64,000 nucleotides of DNA, taken from Acetivibrio alkalicellulosi. Lineage in GTDB: Bacteria; Bacillota; Clostridia; Acetivibrionales; Acetivibrionaceae. Positions 1-8,095 of this stretch are shown here, one piece after another. The DNA is taken from positions 1 through 64,000 of the forward strand of contig VLTH01000001.1 of the NCBI GenBank assembly GCA_008125075.1. The letters run 5' to 3'. Under the pieces are notes generated by a model that was not told the DNA's origin, searched no databases, and was given only the letters and a program-made list of their open reading frames with translations. Position numbers and translations under genes: made by a program. The stretch's first letter is position 1. Each line of letters starts with the position of its first letter.

Positions 1-885
1 ATTAGATATGTAGTGGATGCAGATATAAAGGATTTCTTTGGGAGCGTAAGTCATGAATGGGTTATAAAGTTTATGGAACATAAGATTTCAGACAAGAATT
101 TTATAAGACTTGTCAAAAGAATTTTAATGACATCGATAAGCGAGAAAGGAACTACAATCCAAAGCACCCAAGGATGCCCGCAGGGAGGACCAGTATCTCC
201 AGTAATATCTAACATATATTTACACTATGTTCTTGATCTGTGGTTTGAAAAAGTAATCAAGAAAGAAACTAAATATGGAAGCCATATAATCCGATATGCG
301 GATGATTACACATGCTGTTTTGAGAGTGAATTCGAAGCTAGGGAATTTCTGAGGATGCTCAAAGAAAGATTGAAGAAATTTAATCTTGAATTGGCAGAGG
401 ACAAAACTAAAATCATAGCATTTGGAAGATTTGCAGAAAGCGATTTAAAGAAAAACGGAAGAGGCAAGCCTCCAACATTTGATTTTCTTGGATTTACACA
501 CTACTGTAGCAGGAGTGCAGATGGAAAAAGGTTTAGAGTGAAAAGGACTACCGCCAAAAAGAAGAAAAGAGCAAGCAAAGAGAAAGTATCAAGATGGATA
601 AAGGAAAATATGCATGAGAGACCTAAATGGCTGGTAAGTGAGTTAAACAGGAAACTTGCTGGTTACTTCAATTATTATGGAGTAACCGACAACGGAAGGC
701 AGATTCAAAAGATGCGTGAATATGTTGTAAGAGTTTTATATAAAGCACTTAAGAAAAGGAGCAACAGGAATAAGCTTACATGGGAAAGTTTTAATAAGAT
801 TATAAAGGGATATAAATTAAAGAAAGCATACACGAAAGTAAATATTTATAATGTTATGAAAACACTTGCTTTAGAGAAACTGTGA
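1..885 (+). CDS. group II intron reverse transcriptase/maturase, 5'-truncated by window edge
   Basis: Multifunctional intron-encoded protein that helps the intron RNA splice and retrotranspose. The frame is open from base 1, so the N-terminus lies outside the window. Visible are an RT palm segment starting VVDADIKDFF, the QGGPVSP motif near residue 60, and the catalytic YADD box (RYADDYT) near residue 95 of the visible part. A basic maturase/domain X region (KRTTAKKKKRASKEKVSRW, then LAGYFNYYGV) follows. The C-terminus ends without a clear HNH endonuclease motif. The intron RNA core follows directly downstream, so the protein and its intron belong together. Assignment to the RT/maturase family is firm; the intron class is not assigned. 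Confidence 0.95.
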   Translation: MRYVVDADIKDFFGSVSHEWVIKFMEHKISDKNFIRLVKRILMTSISEKGTTIQSTQGCPQGGPVSPVISNIYLHYVLDLWFEKVIKKETKYGSHIIRYADDYTCCFESEFEAREFLRMLKERLKKFNLELAEDKTKIIAFGRFAESDLKKNGRGKPPTFDFLGFTHYCSRSADGKRFRVKRTTAKKKKRASKEKVSRWIKENMHERPKWLVSELNRKLAGYFNYYGVTDNGRQIQKMREYVVRVLYKALKKRSNRNKLTWESFNKIIKGYKLKKAYTKVNIYNVMKTLALEKL

Positions 886-895
886 ATGTTCTTTA

Positions 896-973
896 GCGAA
901 GAGCCGAATGTGGGAAAACTACAAGTTCGGTTCTGTGAGGAGTGCGAGGCGGCAACACCTCCGCTTACTTGAC
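896..973 (+). ncRNA. group II intron domains V and VI
   Basis: Bases 901-934 begin GAGCCGAA and end TTCGGTTC, giving the closed hairpin with a GAAA-type loop and the AGC near the 5' side that characterise catalytic domain V. A second hairpin with a GC-rich stem (GGAGTGCGAGGCGG pairing with CCTCCGC) follows at about 936-966, as expected for domain VI carrying the branch-point A. Recognised by pattern, not by a covariance model. Confidence 0.85.
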
Positions 974-2120
974 TGATAATGGAAACCAAATAAAAGTGAC
1001 AGACGATACAGGAGAAACGGTACGAATTTACGATGAGTTAAATAGGGTAATAAGTAAAAATGTACCTAATATAAGTGACGAAGCTGTATACAAATATGAT
1101 ATAATTGTGCTTGACGGAACAGATTACTTAATTGCAGAAATAAGCTTAGACAATAAAGGAAATGAGTCAACAAAAGTATATGATAAGGCAGGGAGGTTGA
1201 GATATGTAATAGATGATGAGCTGGTATCAGGTTCATCAATATACAATGTAAATCCTGAAAAGGTAACAAAATATAGCTATTATGATAATGGAGCAAGAGA
1301 GAGTGTAAGTCACCCACAATTTACTGAAGGATCCAATACATATAGGTATAGGCAATTATATAATTATCGAAATGATGGTTTATTGAATATATTGATTACT
1401 CACAAGATGGAGATAACACCAAACGGTGAAACGGTTAATTTTCAATTAGAGAGATTTCAATACTATTATGATAAAGCAGGAAATCAGACTTCAAAATTTG
1501 AAATTGTAAATGGAGTTGCTAAAGGATGGACATATTTTGAGTATGATGACCTCAATAGATTAAAGAAGGTAATAGAGCCCAATGGAAAAGAAACAGTATA
1601 TACCTTTGATGCAGCAGGGAATAGAAAAACAGAAGCAATAACAGAACAAGGTATTACAACTAATAAAACTTATCACTATAATGATAGAAACTGGCTGACA
1701 GAAATAGAAGTATCAGGAGCAGAGACAATAGAATATAGTTATGATAAAGAAGGAAATCAAATAAGAGTAAGGCAAATAGACGGTGGAATTACAGAGGTTA
1801 TTGCAAAGTATAAATATGATCCATTAAACAGGCTAATAGAAACAGTTACAGATGCAGGTACAGTGACGTTTGCATATAACGGTGAAGGAAGAAGAGTAGA
1901 AAAGAGTACAGGATCAGAGACAACATATTATCTTTATGAGTATGACAAAGTAGTACTTGAGGTAGATGGTAATGAAAATCAGATAGCAAGAAACTTGTAC
2001 GGAATTAATCTATTAATGAGAGATGTTGATGGAGATTCTTACTACTATGTGTATAACGGACATGCTGTGGACTTCAAAAATTCAATCTGGCTAAAATATG
2101 CACTAATGTTTAACAAGTAA
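974..2120 (+). pseudogene. RHS/YD-repeat protein, interrupted by the intron and cut at its 3' end
   Basis: About 360 codons of YD/RHS repeats, for example YYYDKAGNQT, TYFEYDDLNRL, YTFDAAGNRK, YSYDKEGNQI and YKYDPLNRLIE. These are large secreted or surface polymorphic-toxin-type proteins. The repeat region runs to YYYVYNGHA, the point where a full RHS core would continue toward its C-terminal variable (often toxic) domain. Instead the last 18 codons (VDFKN...MFNK) and the stop come from an insertion-sequence end (bases 2066-2123). The 5' exon is beyond the window. It could be restored upstream by splicing, but the 3' end is not native, so no intact effector is encoded. Confidence 0.85.
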
Positions 2121-2123
2121 AGC
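2066..2123 (+). repeat. solo IS-end repeat, copy 1
   Basis: This 58-base stretch, starting TGTGGACTTCAAAAATTC and containing CTGGCTAAAATATGCACTAA, matches the left end of the IS remnant at 2663 and, reversed, its right end at 3136. It is fused in frame to the RHS gene. It looks like a solo terminal repeat left after an element was lost. Confidence 0.75.
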
Positions 2124-2157
2124 TGGAATTCCTTTTAATTTAAAGGATATTCCAGCT
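2121..2157 (+). terminator. hairpin after the RHS fragment
   Basis: AGCTGGAATTCCTTT and AAAGGATATTCCAGCT form a strong hairpin, followed by a T-containing run. It is probably a transcription terminator or part of the mobile-element end it overlaps. Confidence 0.65.
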
Positions 2158-2235
2158 CTTAATTTTCTTAAAAATAAATTTTGGTATAATTATTAAAACT
2201 TAAGAAATCAAATTAATATACTCAAGTTTATTTTT

Positions 2236-2511
2236 TTACTTTCCACCTTTTATAACTTTAATTTCAACTTCCTGTTTTTCAAGTTTACTGGAAAGACCAT
2301 CGACTTTATTTTCTAAAGAAGATACTTTCTCATATGTCTGTTTGTATCCGTCATATAGAGCTTTAATATCAGATTTTATATCATTTTCAAGAATACTTTC
2401 AATCTTTTTCTGCCCGTTCTCAAGGGTATCAAGCCTATCAGCAGTTTCCTTCCTAAACTCTGTAAAATCAGAATACATTTTCGTAAGAAGTTCAAAAGTT
2501 TTATCTTCCAT
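2236..2511 (-). CDS. small coiled-coil protein of unknown function
   Basis: 91 residues, almost wholly charged and helical, with heptad-like spacing (RLDTLENGQKKIESI, then KVSSLENKVDGLSSKLEKQ), so it probably forms a coiled coil. No signal peptide, membrane segment or enzymatic motif is visible. The start ATG is preceded by a good ribosome-binding site (GGAGAGGGG, 6 bases upstream). Similar short coiled-coil proteins are common in clostridia, often near mobile DNA. No function can be assigned from sequence. It lies between two decayed elements and may have arrived with one of them. Confidence 0.7.
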   Translation of the reverse strand: MEDKTFELLTKMYSDFTEFRKETADRLDTLENGQKKIESILENDIKSDIKALYDGYKQTYEKVSSLENKVDGLSSKLEKQEVEIKVIKGGK

Positions 2512-2767
2512 TATTTCTACCCCTCTCCTGCAATTAATAATTATTTTACCATATTTATAATTGAAAAATAAGTGTAAATAAAAAAAATATATTAATTAGA
2601 ATATTTACATTTATACAATTATTCAAAATTATCAAACTACCAATAATAAATATTTTGTAACTTGTAGGTTGCAATAAATCAATCGGGCTAAAATATGCAC
2701 TAATATTTAACAAATCAAGCAAGGGCAACATATAATTTTATACTTTTAAAACAATAATAGCTTAATC

Positions 2768-2813
2768 AAAAACAAGCATTGTGGCAATCTAAACCAAAGT
2801 GCTTGTTTTTTTG
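2768..2813. terminator. hairpin with T tract inside the IS remnant
   Basis: AAACAAGCATT pairs with AAGTGCTTGTTT, with an A-run on one side and a T-run on the other, so it could stop transcription from either side. Confidence 0.6.
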
Positions 2814-2842
2814 CAACAGAAAATAAGCTATTGAAAAAGCTG

Positions 2843-3076
2843 TTAGGCAACTTTTTTGTAGCTGTGATAAAGTCCTCCAAGAATTGGCTTAGAAACAAAT
2901 TTATTATCTTCTACCTTAGTTTCTGGAGGTTTTTCTGATAAAATTGGAGTTTGACAATTAAGTCCTTGATGTGTCCTGACAAGATGATAATAATATTTTA
3001 AATAATTTTTGAGTAAATACTCCAAATGCCTTTGATTAAATGGAATAACATGATTTAATAAAATTGTATGCAGCAC
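2843..3076 (-). pseudogene. transposase (integrase-core) C-terminal fragment
   Basis: 77 residues that match only the tail of integrase-core transposases: the stretch FNQRHLEYLLKNYLKYYYH followed by RTHQGL is the end of the DDE integrase fold, and the closing LGGLYHSYKK resembles the conserved tail seen in IS481-type and related transposases. The frame is closed by a stop just upstream (3089-3091) and the catalytic DDE region is absent, so it is a remnant of an internally deleted element. Confidence 0.8.
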
Positions 3077-3137
3077 ATGCTTTGCTTGCTAAATATTGGA
3101 TCGTGTTTTAGCCAGATTGAATTTTTGCAACCCACAA

Positions 3138-3254
3138 TATTTTGCAGATAGCAAAAACAGTTTTACCACTGACAATAATAATTACAATACTTCTAATAAT
3201 CAAGACAATAACAGTTTTAACCCAATATCGGAAGATGACGATCTCCCATTTTAA
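3138..3254 (+). pseudogene. ssb: ssb C-terminal fragment
   Basis: The frame reads FADSKNSF, an Asn-rich linker, and ends SEDDDLPF followed by TAA. This is the end of the OB-fold (ADSK) plus disordered linker and the acidic tip by which single-stranded-DNA-binding protein recruits partners. The OB-fold body is missing: upstream of base 3137 lies the right end of the IS remnant. The fragment has no start codon of its own and must be non-functional; another ssb is expected elsewhere. Confidence 0.85.
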
Positions 3255-3545
3255 ACTTACAAATTATACTGTTGTACTTCGATTTTATCCTTATCATCTT
3301 TGATAAAAGGATTAAATTCCATAGACCAATAAGATGGCGCATCTTTTTTCAAAAAATTAAAAGTCAAGCTTGACTTTTACAAATATACATGGTAAACTAT
3401 TGATTGCTCCACTTTGTAAGTCTTTTTTTTTTGTGCGAAATAAATTATTATTGTGGAGAAACGATTTAAAGTATATTTCGCTGTATGTTTATTCTTTATG
3501 GCGATTAAACTATATATGTAATAAGAACTTCTGGAGGTGTTGAAA

Positions 3546-3695
3546 ATGAGAGTTAGAATTACATTAGCATGTGGGGAATGTAAACAGAGGAACTATAACT
3601 CAATGAAAAACAAGAAAAATGACCCTGATAGACTTGGAATGAAAAAGTACTGTAGATTCTGCCGTAAGCATACAGATCATAAAGAGACAAAATAA
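3546..3695 (+). CDS. rpmG: 50S ribosomal protein L33
   Basis: 49 residues beginning [17 protein letters not shown]. Two CxxC pairs (CGEC and CRFC) form the zinc ribbon of the Cys-containing L33 form. Structural protein of the large subunit near the E site. The start follows GGAGGTG with 7-base spacing. It heads the classic rpmG-secE-nusG group. Zinc-binding L33 genes are commonly partnered by Cys-free paralogues used under zinc limitation; none is seen here. Confidence 0.97.
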   Translation: MRVRITLACGECKQRNYNSMKNKKNDPDRLGMKKYCRFCRKHTDHKETK

Positions 3696-3761
3696 AATTA
3701 GATTATTTGTCTTTAAGTAAACTAGATTTTAGAATTAATAATTTAAATGGAGATGTGTAAA

Positions 3762-3983
3762 ATGGCTGAAGAAGTAAAAAACGCAAAAGCACCAGCAGGT
3801 AAAGCACGCTTTGCAAAGTTTTTTAAAGATATAAGAAGTGAACTAAAAAAGGTTATATGGCCTACAAAAAATCAGCTTATAAATAATACTATTACTGTGT
3901 TGATATTGTGCTTGTTAGTAGGTTCCTTTATATGGATATTAGATTTAGGTTTAAATGAGTTGAGAAAACTTATATACTTCTAG
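3762..3983 (+). CDS. secE: preprotein translocase subunit SecE
   Basis: 73 residues, the size of a single-span Gram-positive SecE. A basic cytoplasmic N-terminus is followed by FFKDIRSELKKVIWPTKNQL, the conserved amphipathic helix, and one membrane span (about residues 42-63). It clamps SecY in the SecYEG export channel. An upstream in-frame ATG exists at 3747, but GGAG at 3749-3752 is well placed (9 bases) for the ATG at 3762, which also gives the usual MAEE start. Confidence 0.95.
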   Translation: MAEEVKNAKAPAGKARFAKFFKDIRSELKKVIWPTKNQLINNTITVLILCLLVGSFIWILDLGLNELRKLIYF

Positions 3984-4202
3984 AGCATAAAGAATAAAGT
4001 CCTTGTCGTATATTTTGAGACAAAGCTAATCTTTAAAAAAAGGCTCTTAATATGCCTAGGCTTAGTACAACCTTCTGAGTCTGGATTAGTATGTATGTGA
4101 TAGGGATAATGATTAAGAATCATCCGCTTATAGTTAAAAAGTGGAGCATTCCCATAAAACATTTTAATACCTACAAAACTATAAAGGAGGACTCAGGGCA
4201 AT

Positions 4203-4736
4203 ATGCTCAATAATGAAACACCCGAAAATGGAAAATGGTATGTTGTTCATACCTATTCTGGTTATGAAAATAAAGTTAAGGCTAACCTTGAAAAAATAGT
4301 GGAAAATAGAAATATGCAAGACTATATTATCGACATTGTTGTGCCTATGGAAGAACAAATTGAAATTAAGGATGGCAAGAAAAAAGCAACCTTAAAAAAA
4401 GTTTTTCCTGGTTATGTTCTTGTAAAGATGATAATGTCTGATGAATCTTGGTATATTGTTAGAAACACACGTGGGGTTACTGGTTTTGTTGGCCCAGGTT
4501 CAAAGCCTGTTCCATTATCTGATGATGAAGTCAGAACTATGGGAGTTGAGGAATTTGCACCTGTTCTTGATTATGAACCAGGAGATAATGTAAGGGTAGT
4601 TTCAGGTCCTTTAGAAAACTTTATTGGAATAGTTGAAGAGATCAATATGGAAAAGAAAAAGGTACGGGTTTCAGTGTCCATGTTTGGCAGAGAAACTCCT
4701 GTAGAATTGGAGCTTTTCCAAATTCAAAAAATGTGA
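4203..4736 (+). CDS. nusG: transcription elongation/antitermination factor NusG
   Basis: 177 residues. NGN domain: KWYVVHTYSGYENKVKANLE through FPGYVLVKM and RNTRGVTGFVG. KOW domain near the C-terminus: GDNVRVVSGPLENFIGIVEEI. Binds RNA polymerase and couples it to NusE/ribosome or Rho. Start preceded by AAAGGAGGA at about 4182. A 219-base gap separates it from secE; I see no clear terminator there. Confidence 0.97.
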   Translation: MLNNETPENGKWYVVHTYSGYENKVKANLEKIVENRNMQDYIIDIVVPMEEQIEIKDGKKKATLKKVFPGYVLVKMIMSDESWYIVRNTRGVTGFVGPGSKPVPLSDDEVRTMGVEEFAPVLDYEPGDNVRVVSGPLENFIGIVEEINMEKKKVRVSVSMFGRETPVELELFQIQKM

Positions 4737-4812
4737 GAAAACTATGTCTTCTTAAATGTATATTAAAGAAGAATGGTATATATATTTTTAAATAAATTGG
4801 GAGGTGGATAAT

Positions 4813-5238
4813 GTGGCTAAAAAAATTACTGGCTATATAAAACTTCAAATTCCTGCGGGGAAAGCAACTCCGGCTCCACCGGTTGGACCAGCTTTAGGAC
4901 AGCACGGCGTGAACATAATGGGTTTTTGTAAGGAATTCAATGAAAGAACTTCTAAGGAAGCAGGGCTTATAATCCCTGTAATTATTACAGTTTATGCTGA
5001 CAGATCTTTCACATTCATTACTAAGACACCACCAGCAGCAGTGCTGTTAAAGAAAGCATGTAAAATAGAGAGTGGTTCTGGTGTTCCTCAAAGGGATAAG
5101 GTTGCTAAAATATCAAAAGAAGAATTGAAAAAAATAGCTGAACTTAAAATGCCTGATTTAAATGCTGCAAGCATAGAATCAGCTATGAGCATGATAGCTG
5201 GAACTGCTAGAAGTATGGGAATAGTAGTTGAAGGCTAA
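4813..5238 (+). CDS. rplK: 50S ribosomal protein L11
   Basis: 141 residues. The conserved N-terminal segment runs from [15 protein letters not shown] through [13 protein letters not shown], with the rRNA-binding C-terminal half ending around [13 protein letters not shown]. It lines the GTPase-associated centre. The longer frame starts at GTG 4804, but GGGAGGTGG at about 4799-4807 overlaps it and points to the GTG at 4813, giving the usual (M)AKK start. Probably cotranscribed with rplA. Confidence 0.97.
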   Translation: MAKKITGYIKLQIPAGKATPAPPVGPALGQHGVNIMGFCKEFNERTSKEAGLIIPVIITVYADRSFTFITKTPPAAVLLKKACKIESGSGVPQRDKVAKISKEELKKIAELKMPDLNAASIESAMSMIAGTARSMGIVVEG

Positions 5239-5322
5239 CTGTTTTTTGAAAACTATAAGATGCAATGAAGTGGGAGGAAACTAGTTTTCCGAATAATATT
5301 ACCACAAAGGAGAGTGTAATTG

Positions 5323-6018
5323 ATGAAAAGAGGAAAGAAATATCAAGATAGTGCTAAAATTGTAGATAAATTAAATCTATATGAACCAAAAGAGGCAATG
5401 GAGTTAACTCAAAAAACAGCAAAAGCTAAATTTGATGAAACTGTTGAAGCTCACATAAGATTAGGTGTTGATTCAAGACACGCAGATCAACAGGTTAGAG
5501 GAGCTGTTGTTCTTCCTCATGGTACAGGTAAAAAGATCAGAGTACTTGTTTTTGCAAAAGGAGAAAAAGCAAAAGAAGCAGAACAAGCTGGAGCTGAACA
5601 TGTTGGTGCAGAAGACCTTATGACAAAAATTCAAAATGATAACTGGTTTGAATTTGATGTTGTAGTAGCTACACCTGACATGATGGGAGTTGTAGGAAGG
5701 CTGGGTAAAGTTCTTGGGCCTAAAGGATTAATGCCAAATCCTAAAGCAGGAACAGTAACAATGGATGTTGGAAAAGCTATTAAAGACATTAAAGCAGGTA
5801 AAATCGAGTATAGGCTTGATAAGACAAATATTATTCACTGTCCTATAGGAAAAGTGTCTTTTGGAACAGAAAAGCTTGTAGACAATTTTCAGGTTTTGAT
5901 GGGTGCAGTAGTTAAAGCAAAACCATCAGCTGCTAAAGGTCAGTATTTAAAAAGTGTTGTTATTTCTTCAACAATGGGACCAGGTATTAAGGTTAACACA
6001 CAAAAGGTTTTAGATTAA
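5323..6018 (+). CDS. rplA: 50S ribosomal protein L1
   Basis: 231 residues starting [16 protein letters not shown], with the L1 signature [20 protein letters not shown] near residues 125-145. It forms the mobile L1 stalk and in many bacteria represses its own rplK-rplA operon. ATG 5323 is preferred over TTG 5320 because AAAGGAGAG lies 8-9 bases upstream. Confidence 0.97.
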   Translation: MKRGKKYQDSAKIVDKLNLYEPKEAMELTQKTAKAKFDETVEAHIRLGVDSRHADQQVRGAVVLPHGTGKKIRVLVFAKGEKAKEAEQAGAEHVGAEDLMTKIQNDNWFEFDVVVATPDMMGVVGRLGKVLGPKGLMPNPKAGTVTMDVGKAIKDIKAGKIEYRLDKTNIIHCPIGKVSFGTEKLVDNFQVLMGAVVKAKPSAAKGQYLKSVVISSTMGPGIKVNTQKVLD

Positions 6019-6107
6019 AAGAGTGATAGTTCGCCGAAATGTAGCGTTCTATGTAGTTAAGGCGATAATTATAAATGATTCTAAGAAAACAATTAAATAG
6101 TATTTAA

Positions 6108-6232
6108 GTGCCATAGACAGCAGGTTATATATATTTTATATGTAAAGTCAATTTGTCTTCCTGCCGAGGTATGTGTTGAATATATAGTATATCAATACCC
6201 TCTGTGTCTTTGTGCATTTGAGGGTTTTTTGA
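6108..6232 (+). promoter_or_regulatory. ribosomal protein L10 leader with attenuator
   Basis: Contains the family hallmarks in order: CCATAGACAGCAGG, a variable arm, CCTGCCGAGGT, then a terminal hairpin CCCTC...GAGGG followed by six T (6198-6230). In Firmicutes this leader binds the L10(L12)4 complex, which then favours the terminator and shuts down rplJ-rplL. Identified by pattern; a covariance search against the L10_leader family would confirm it. Confidence 0.9.
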
Positions 6233-6248
6233 TTGAAGTATTTGAGCA

Positions 6249-6336
6249 AAAGGGCTTTATGCCCAGAACTTTTATTAAAAGTTTTAGAGCAAAGTGAAAG
6301 ACTTAAAAGTGGAAGGGCTTTATGCCCAGAGCTTTT
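6249..6336 (+). repeat. two copies of a GGGC hairpin unit before rplJ
   Basis: AAGGGCTTTATGCCCAGA followed by RCTTTT occurs twice (6250-6273 and 6313-6336), 63 bases apart. Each copy holds the small palindrome GGGCTTTATGCCC. They lie between the L10 attenuator and the rplJ ribosome-binding site, in transcribed leader. Confidence 0.7.
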
Positions 6337-6379
6337 TAATCTTGATATTTGAAGATGTTATTAAGGAGGTGGATTGATA

Positions 6380-6913
6380 GTGGCAAGTGAAAAGATTCTC
6401 CAACAGAAAAAAGAAATTGTTAAAGAGCTTTCAGAAAAAATGAAAGACGCAAAGTCAATTGTCTTTGCTGATTACAGAGGTTTGACAGTTGAGCAGGACA
6501 CTGACCTTAGAAATGCACTTAGAAAAGCTGGTGTTGAATACAAAGTAGTTAAGAATAATTTAACAAAGCTTGCAGCAGATGAAAATGGACTAGGGGAATT
6601 AGAAACATTTTTTAAGGGGCCTACTGCAATGGCTCTTAGTAAAGAAGATGCTGTAGCGCCAGCAAAAGTTTTAGCAGATTATGCAAAAAAATATAAGTTG
6701 CTAGAACTTAAAGTTGGTGTTGTAGAAGGAAAAATATTTGATGCAGATGCTTTGAAAGCAATAGCTGAATTGCCGTCAAAAGAAGAACTTATAGCTAAAG
6801 TTTTAGGTGGTATGAAGTCACCTATAACAGGATTTGTAAATGTACTAAACGGAAATATCAGAGGACTTGTTGTTGCCTTAAATGCAATTGCAGAAAAGAA
6901 AGCAAATGGCTAG
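6380..6913 (+). CDS. rplJ: 50S ribosomal protein L10
   Basis: 177 residues. The N-terminal rRNA-binding globular domain carries IVFADYRGLTVEQDTDLR and YKVVKNNL; the C-terminal helix, which binds L7/L12 dimers, is at about 140-177. GTG 6380 is chosen because AAGGAGGT ends 9 bases before it, whereas the upstream TTG (6374) lies only 3 bases from the site. Expression is likely controlled by the leader at 6108-6232. Confidence 0.97.
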   Translation: MASEKILQQKKEIVKELSEKMKDAKSIVFADYRGLTVEQDTDLRNALRKAGVEYKVVKNNLTKLAADENGLGELETFFKGPTAMALSKEDAVAPAKVLADYAKKYKLLELKVGVVEGKIFDADALKAIAELPSKEELIAKVLGGMKSPITGFVNVLNGNIRGLVVALNAIAEKKANG

Positions 6914-7009
6914 ATGTGGGTTGATATTTAAAAGTAATTAATTATTAATTGCTTAAAAATTTATAGCAAAAGTAAAAAAAAAATTATAATTTTATGGAGG
7001 TATATAAAA

Positions 7010-7387
7010 ATGGCGAGTGAAAAAGTTACAAAAATGATGGAAGATGTTAAGGGTTTGACAGTATTAGAATTAGCGGAATTGGTTAAAGCATTAGAAGAAG
7101 AGTTTGGTGTATCTGCAGCAGCACCAGTAGCAGTAGCAGCAGCACCTGCAGCAGGAGCAGCAGCTGTAGAAGAAAAAACTGAGTTTGATGTTATATTAAA
7201 GAACCCAGGTGGAGAAAAAATCAAGGTTATAAAGGTAGTTAGAGAAGTTACTGGATTAGGACTTAAAGAAGCTAAAGATTTAGTTGACGGAGCACCAAAG
7301 TCAGTTAAAGAAGGAGTTTCAAAAGAAGATGCAGCTTCAATTGAAGCTAAATTCAAAGAAGTTGGAGCAACTGTTGAAATTAAATAA
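7010..7387 (+). CDS. rplL: 50S ribosomal protein L7/L12
   Basis: 125 residues with the three expected parts: N-terminal dimerisation helices (about 1-35), an Ala-rich hinge ([17 protein letters not shown], about 37-53) and the factor-binding C-terminal domain ([20 protein letters not shown] onward). Recruits EF-Tu, EF-G, IF2 and RF3 to the ribosome. Follows rplJ by 96 bases and is closed by a strong terminator. Confidence 0.97.
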   Translation: MASEKVTKMMEDVKGLTVLELAELVKALEEEFGVSAAAPVAVAAAPAAGAAAVEEKTEFDVILKNPGGEKIKVIKVVREVTGLGLKEAKDLVDGAPKSVKEGVSKEDAASIEAKFKEVGATVEIK

Positions 7388-7398
7388 TTTGACCCAAC

Positions 7399-7440
7399 AA
7401 AAAAAGCTCTTAAATACCTCTGGTATTTAAGAGCTTTTAA
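7399..7440 (+). terminator. rho-independent terminator after rplL
   Basis: AAAGCTCTTAAATACC and GGTATTTAAGAGCTTTT form a long perfect stem with a short CTCT loop, ending in a T-rich run. Confidence 0.92.
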
Positions 7441-7508
7441 TTAATAGTTTTAGAATAAATTGAAAGATTTAATTTAGTATAAAATAGAATAAAAAAATCA
7501 AAAAAAAC

Positions 7509-7537
7509 ATTGACAAGTTGATTTAACTATGCTAGAA
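7509..7537 (+). promoter_or_regulatory. sigma-A promoter for rpoB-rpoC
   Basis: TTGACA at 7509-7514 and TAGAAT at 7532-7537, separated by 17 bases: a near-consensus vegetative promoter. It gives rpoBC its own start behind the rplL terminator. Confidence 0.85.
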
Positions 7538-8095
7538 TCATATACTGCGTGTATTTTCAGTATTTGGTTCTTTTTTAAATGCAAATAGTTGATCAAACCA
7601 ATTAAGAGTTTATTTATACTGAGACAATATGGGAATAAAAGCAGTGTATACAAAAAAACAGCAGTTAAAAGCAATAACTTTGTTAAAAATCAAACTTATT
7701 TAAATAGATTAGAATAAGCAAGGCAATATTTGTTAATAATAATTTTATTGTGAAAAAATGTTTAAAAACTATTAGTTTATGTACATAATAAAATTTGTAT
7801 AACAGGATATAAATAACAACACTATAAAGCTATACAGTAATTCTATAATATAGAGATTCTAATAGGAAAATCATAAATAATATATTATTGCTGTTAAGTA
7901 GCTTTGTATTAATTTATATATTATAAAAGCTAAGATTTTTAAAATGAATACTATTGTTCCTTAGATAACTAACTTTTTATAAGGTATGTATTTAAGGAAA
8001 TGTGGTATGCTTCTTTGTAATTAAGGAAGTGTTAAGGTTTATGCTGGTATATGAGCAGGTACTAAGACTAAAGTCTGATATATGAGGTGATATTT
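7538..8095 (+). other. long AT-rich 5' leader of rpoB
   Basis: About 550 bases between the promoter and the rpoB start, with no convincing gene. Early on, ATACTG (7541) pairs with CAGTAT (7558), followed by TTGGTTCTTTTTT, which could act as an early attenuator. The remainder is very AT-rich and repetitive in composition, and I see no known riboswitch. The length suggests post-initiation control of RNA polymerase synthesis. Confidence 0.45.

Larger units (their letters stand above)
1..973 (+). mobile_element. group II intron, 3' portion
   Basis: The maturase frame is followed by an intron 3' end and then by an RHS-repeat reading frame. The 3' junction is placed near base 973, after TTACTTGAC, because downstream codons read as canonical RHS repeat (DNGNQIKVTD) while upstream bases fold as intron domains V and VI. 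The 5' exon and intron 5' end lie outside the window. The exact junction is inferred to within a few bases. Confidence 0.85.
2663..3136. mobile_element. internally deleted IS481-like insertion sequence
   Basis: Two inward-facing imperfect inverted repeats of roughly 55 bases bound this segment. The left one begins TGTAGGTTGCAATAAATC (2663) and the right one, on the minus strand, begins TGTGGGTTGCAAAAATTC (ending 3136). Both start with TGT, as IS481-type ends do. Inside is only the C-terminal part of an integrase-type transposase. ATATTTTG occurs at 3137-3144 immediately outside the right end and at 2650-2657 near the left end, possibly a target-site duplication. It cannot move by itself. Confidence 0.7.

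Noticed and set aside
942-973. RHS gene starting at base 942
   Set aside because: The first codons of that frame lie in intron domain VI; the RHS exon begins near 974 and its true start is outside the window.
3980-4162. Short minus-strand frame between secE and nusG
   Set aside because: No ribosome-binding site, no recognisable protein features; the gap is better left as intergenic.
6961-7356. 131-codon minus-strand frame over rplL
   Set aside because: Antisense of the Ala-rich L7/L12 hinge; not a gene.
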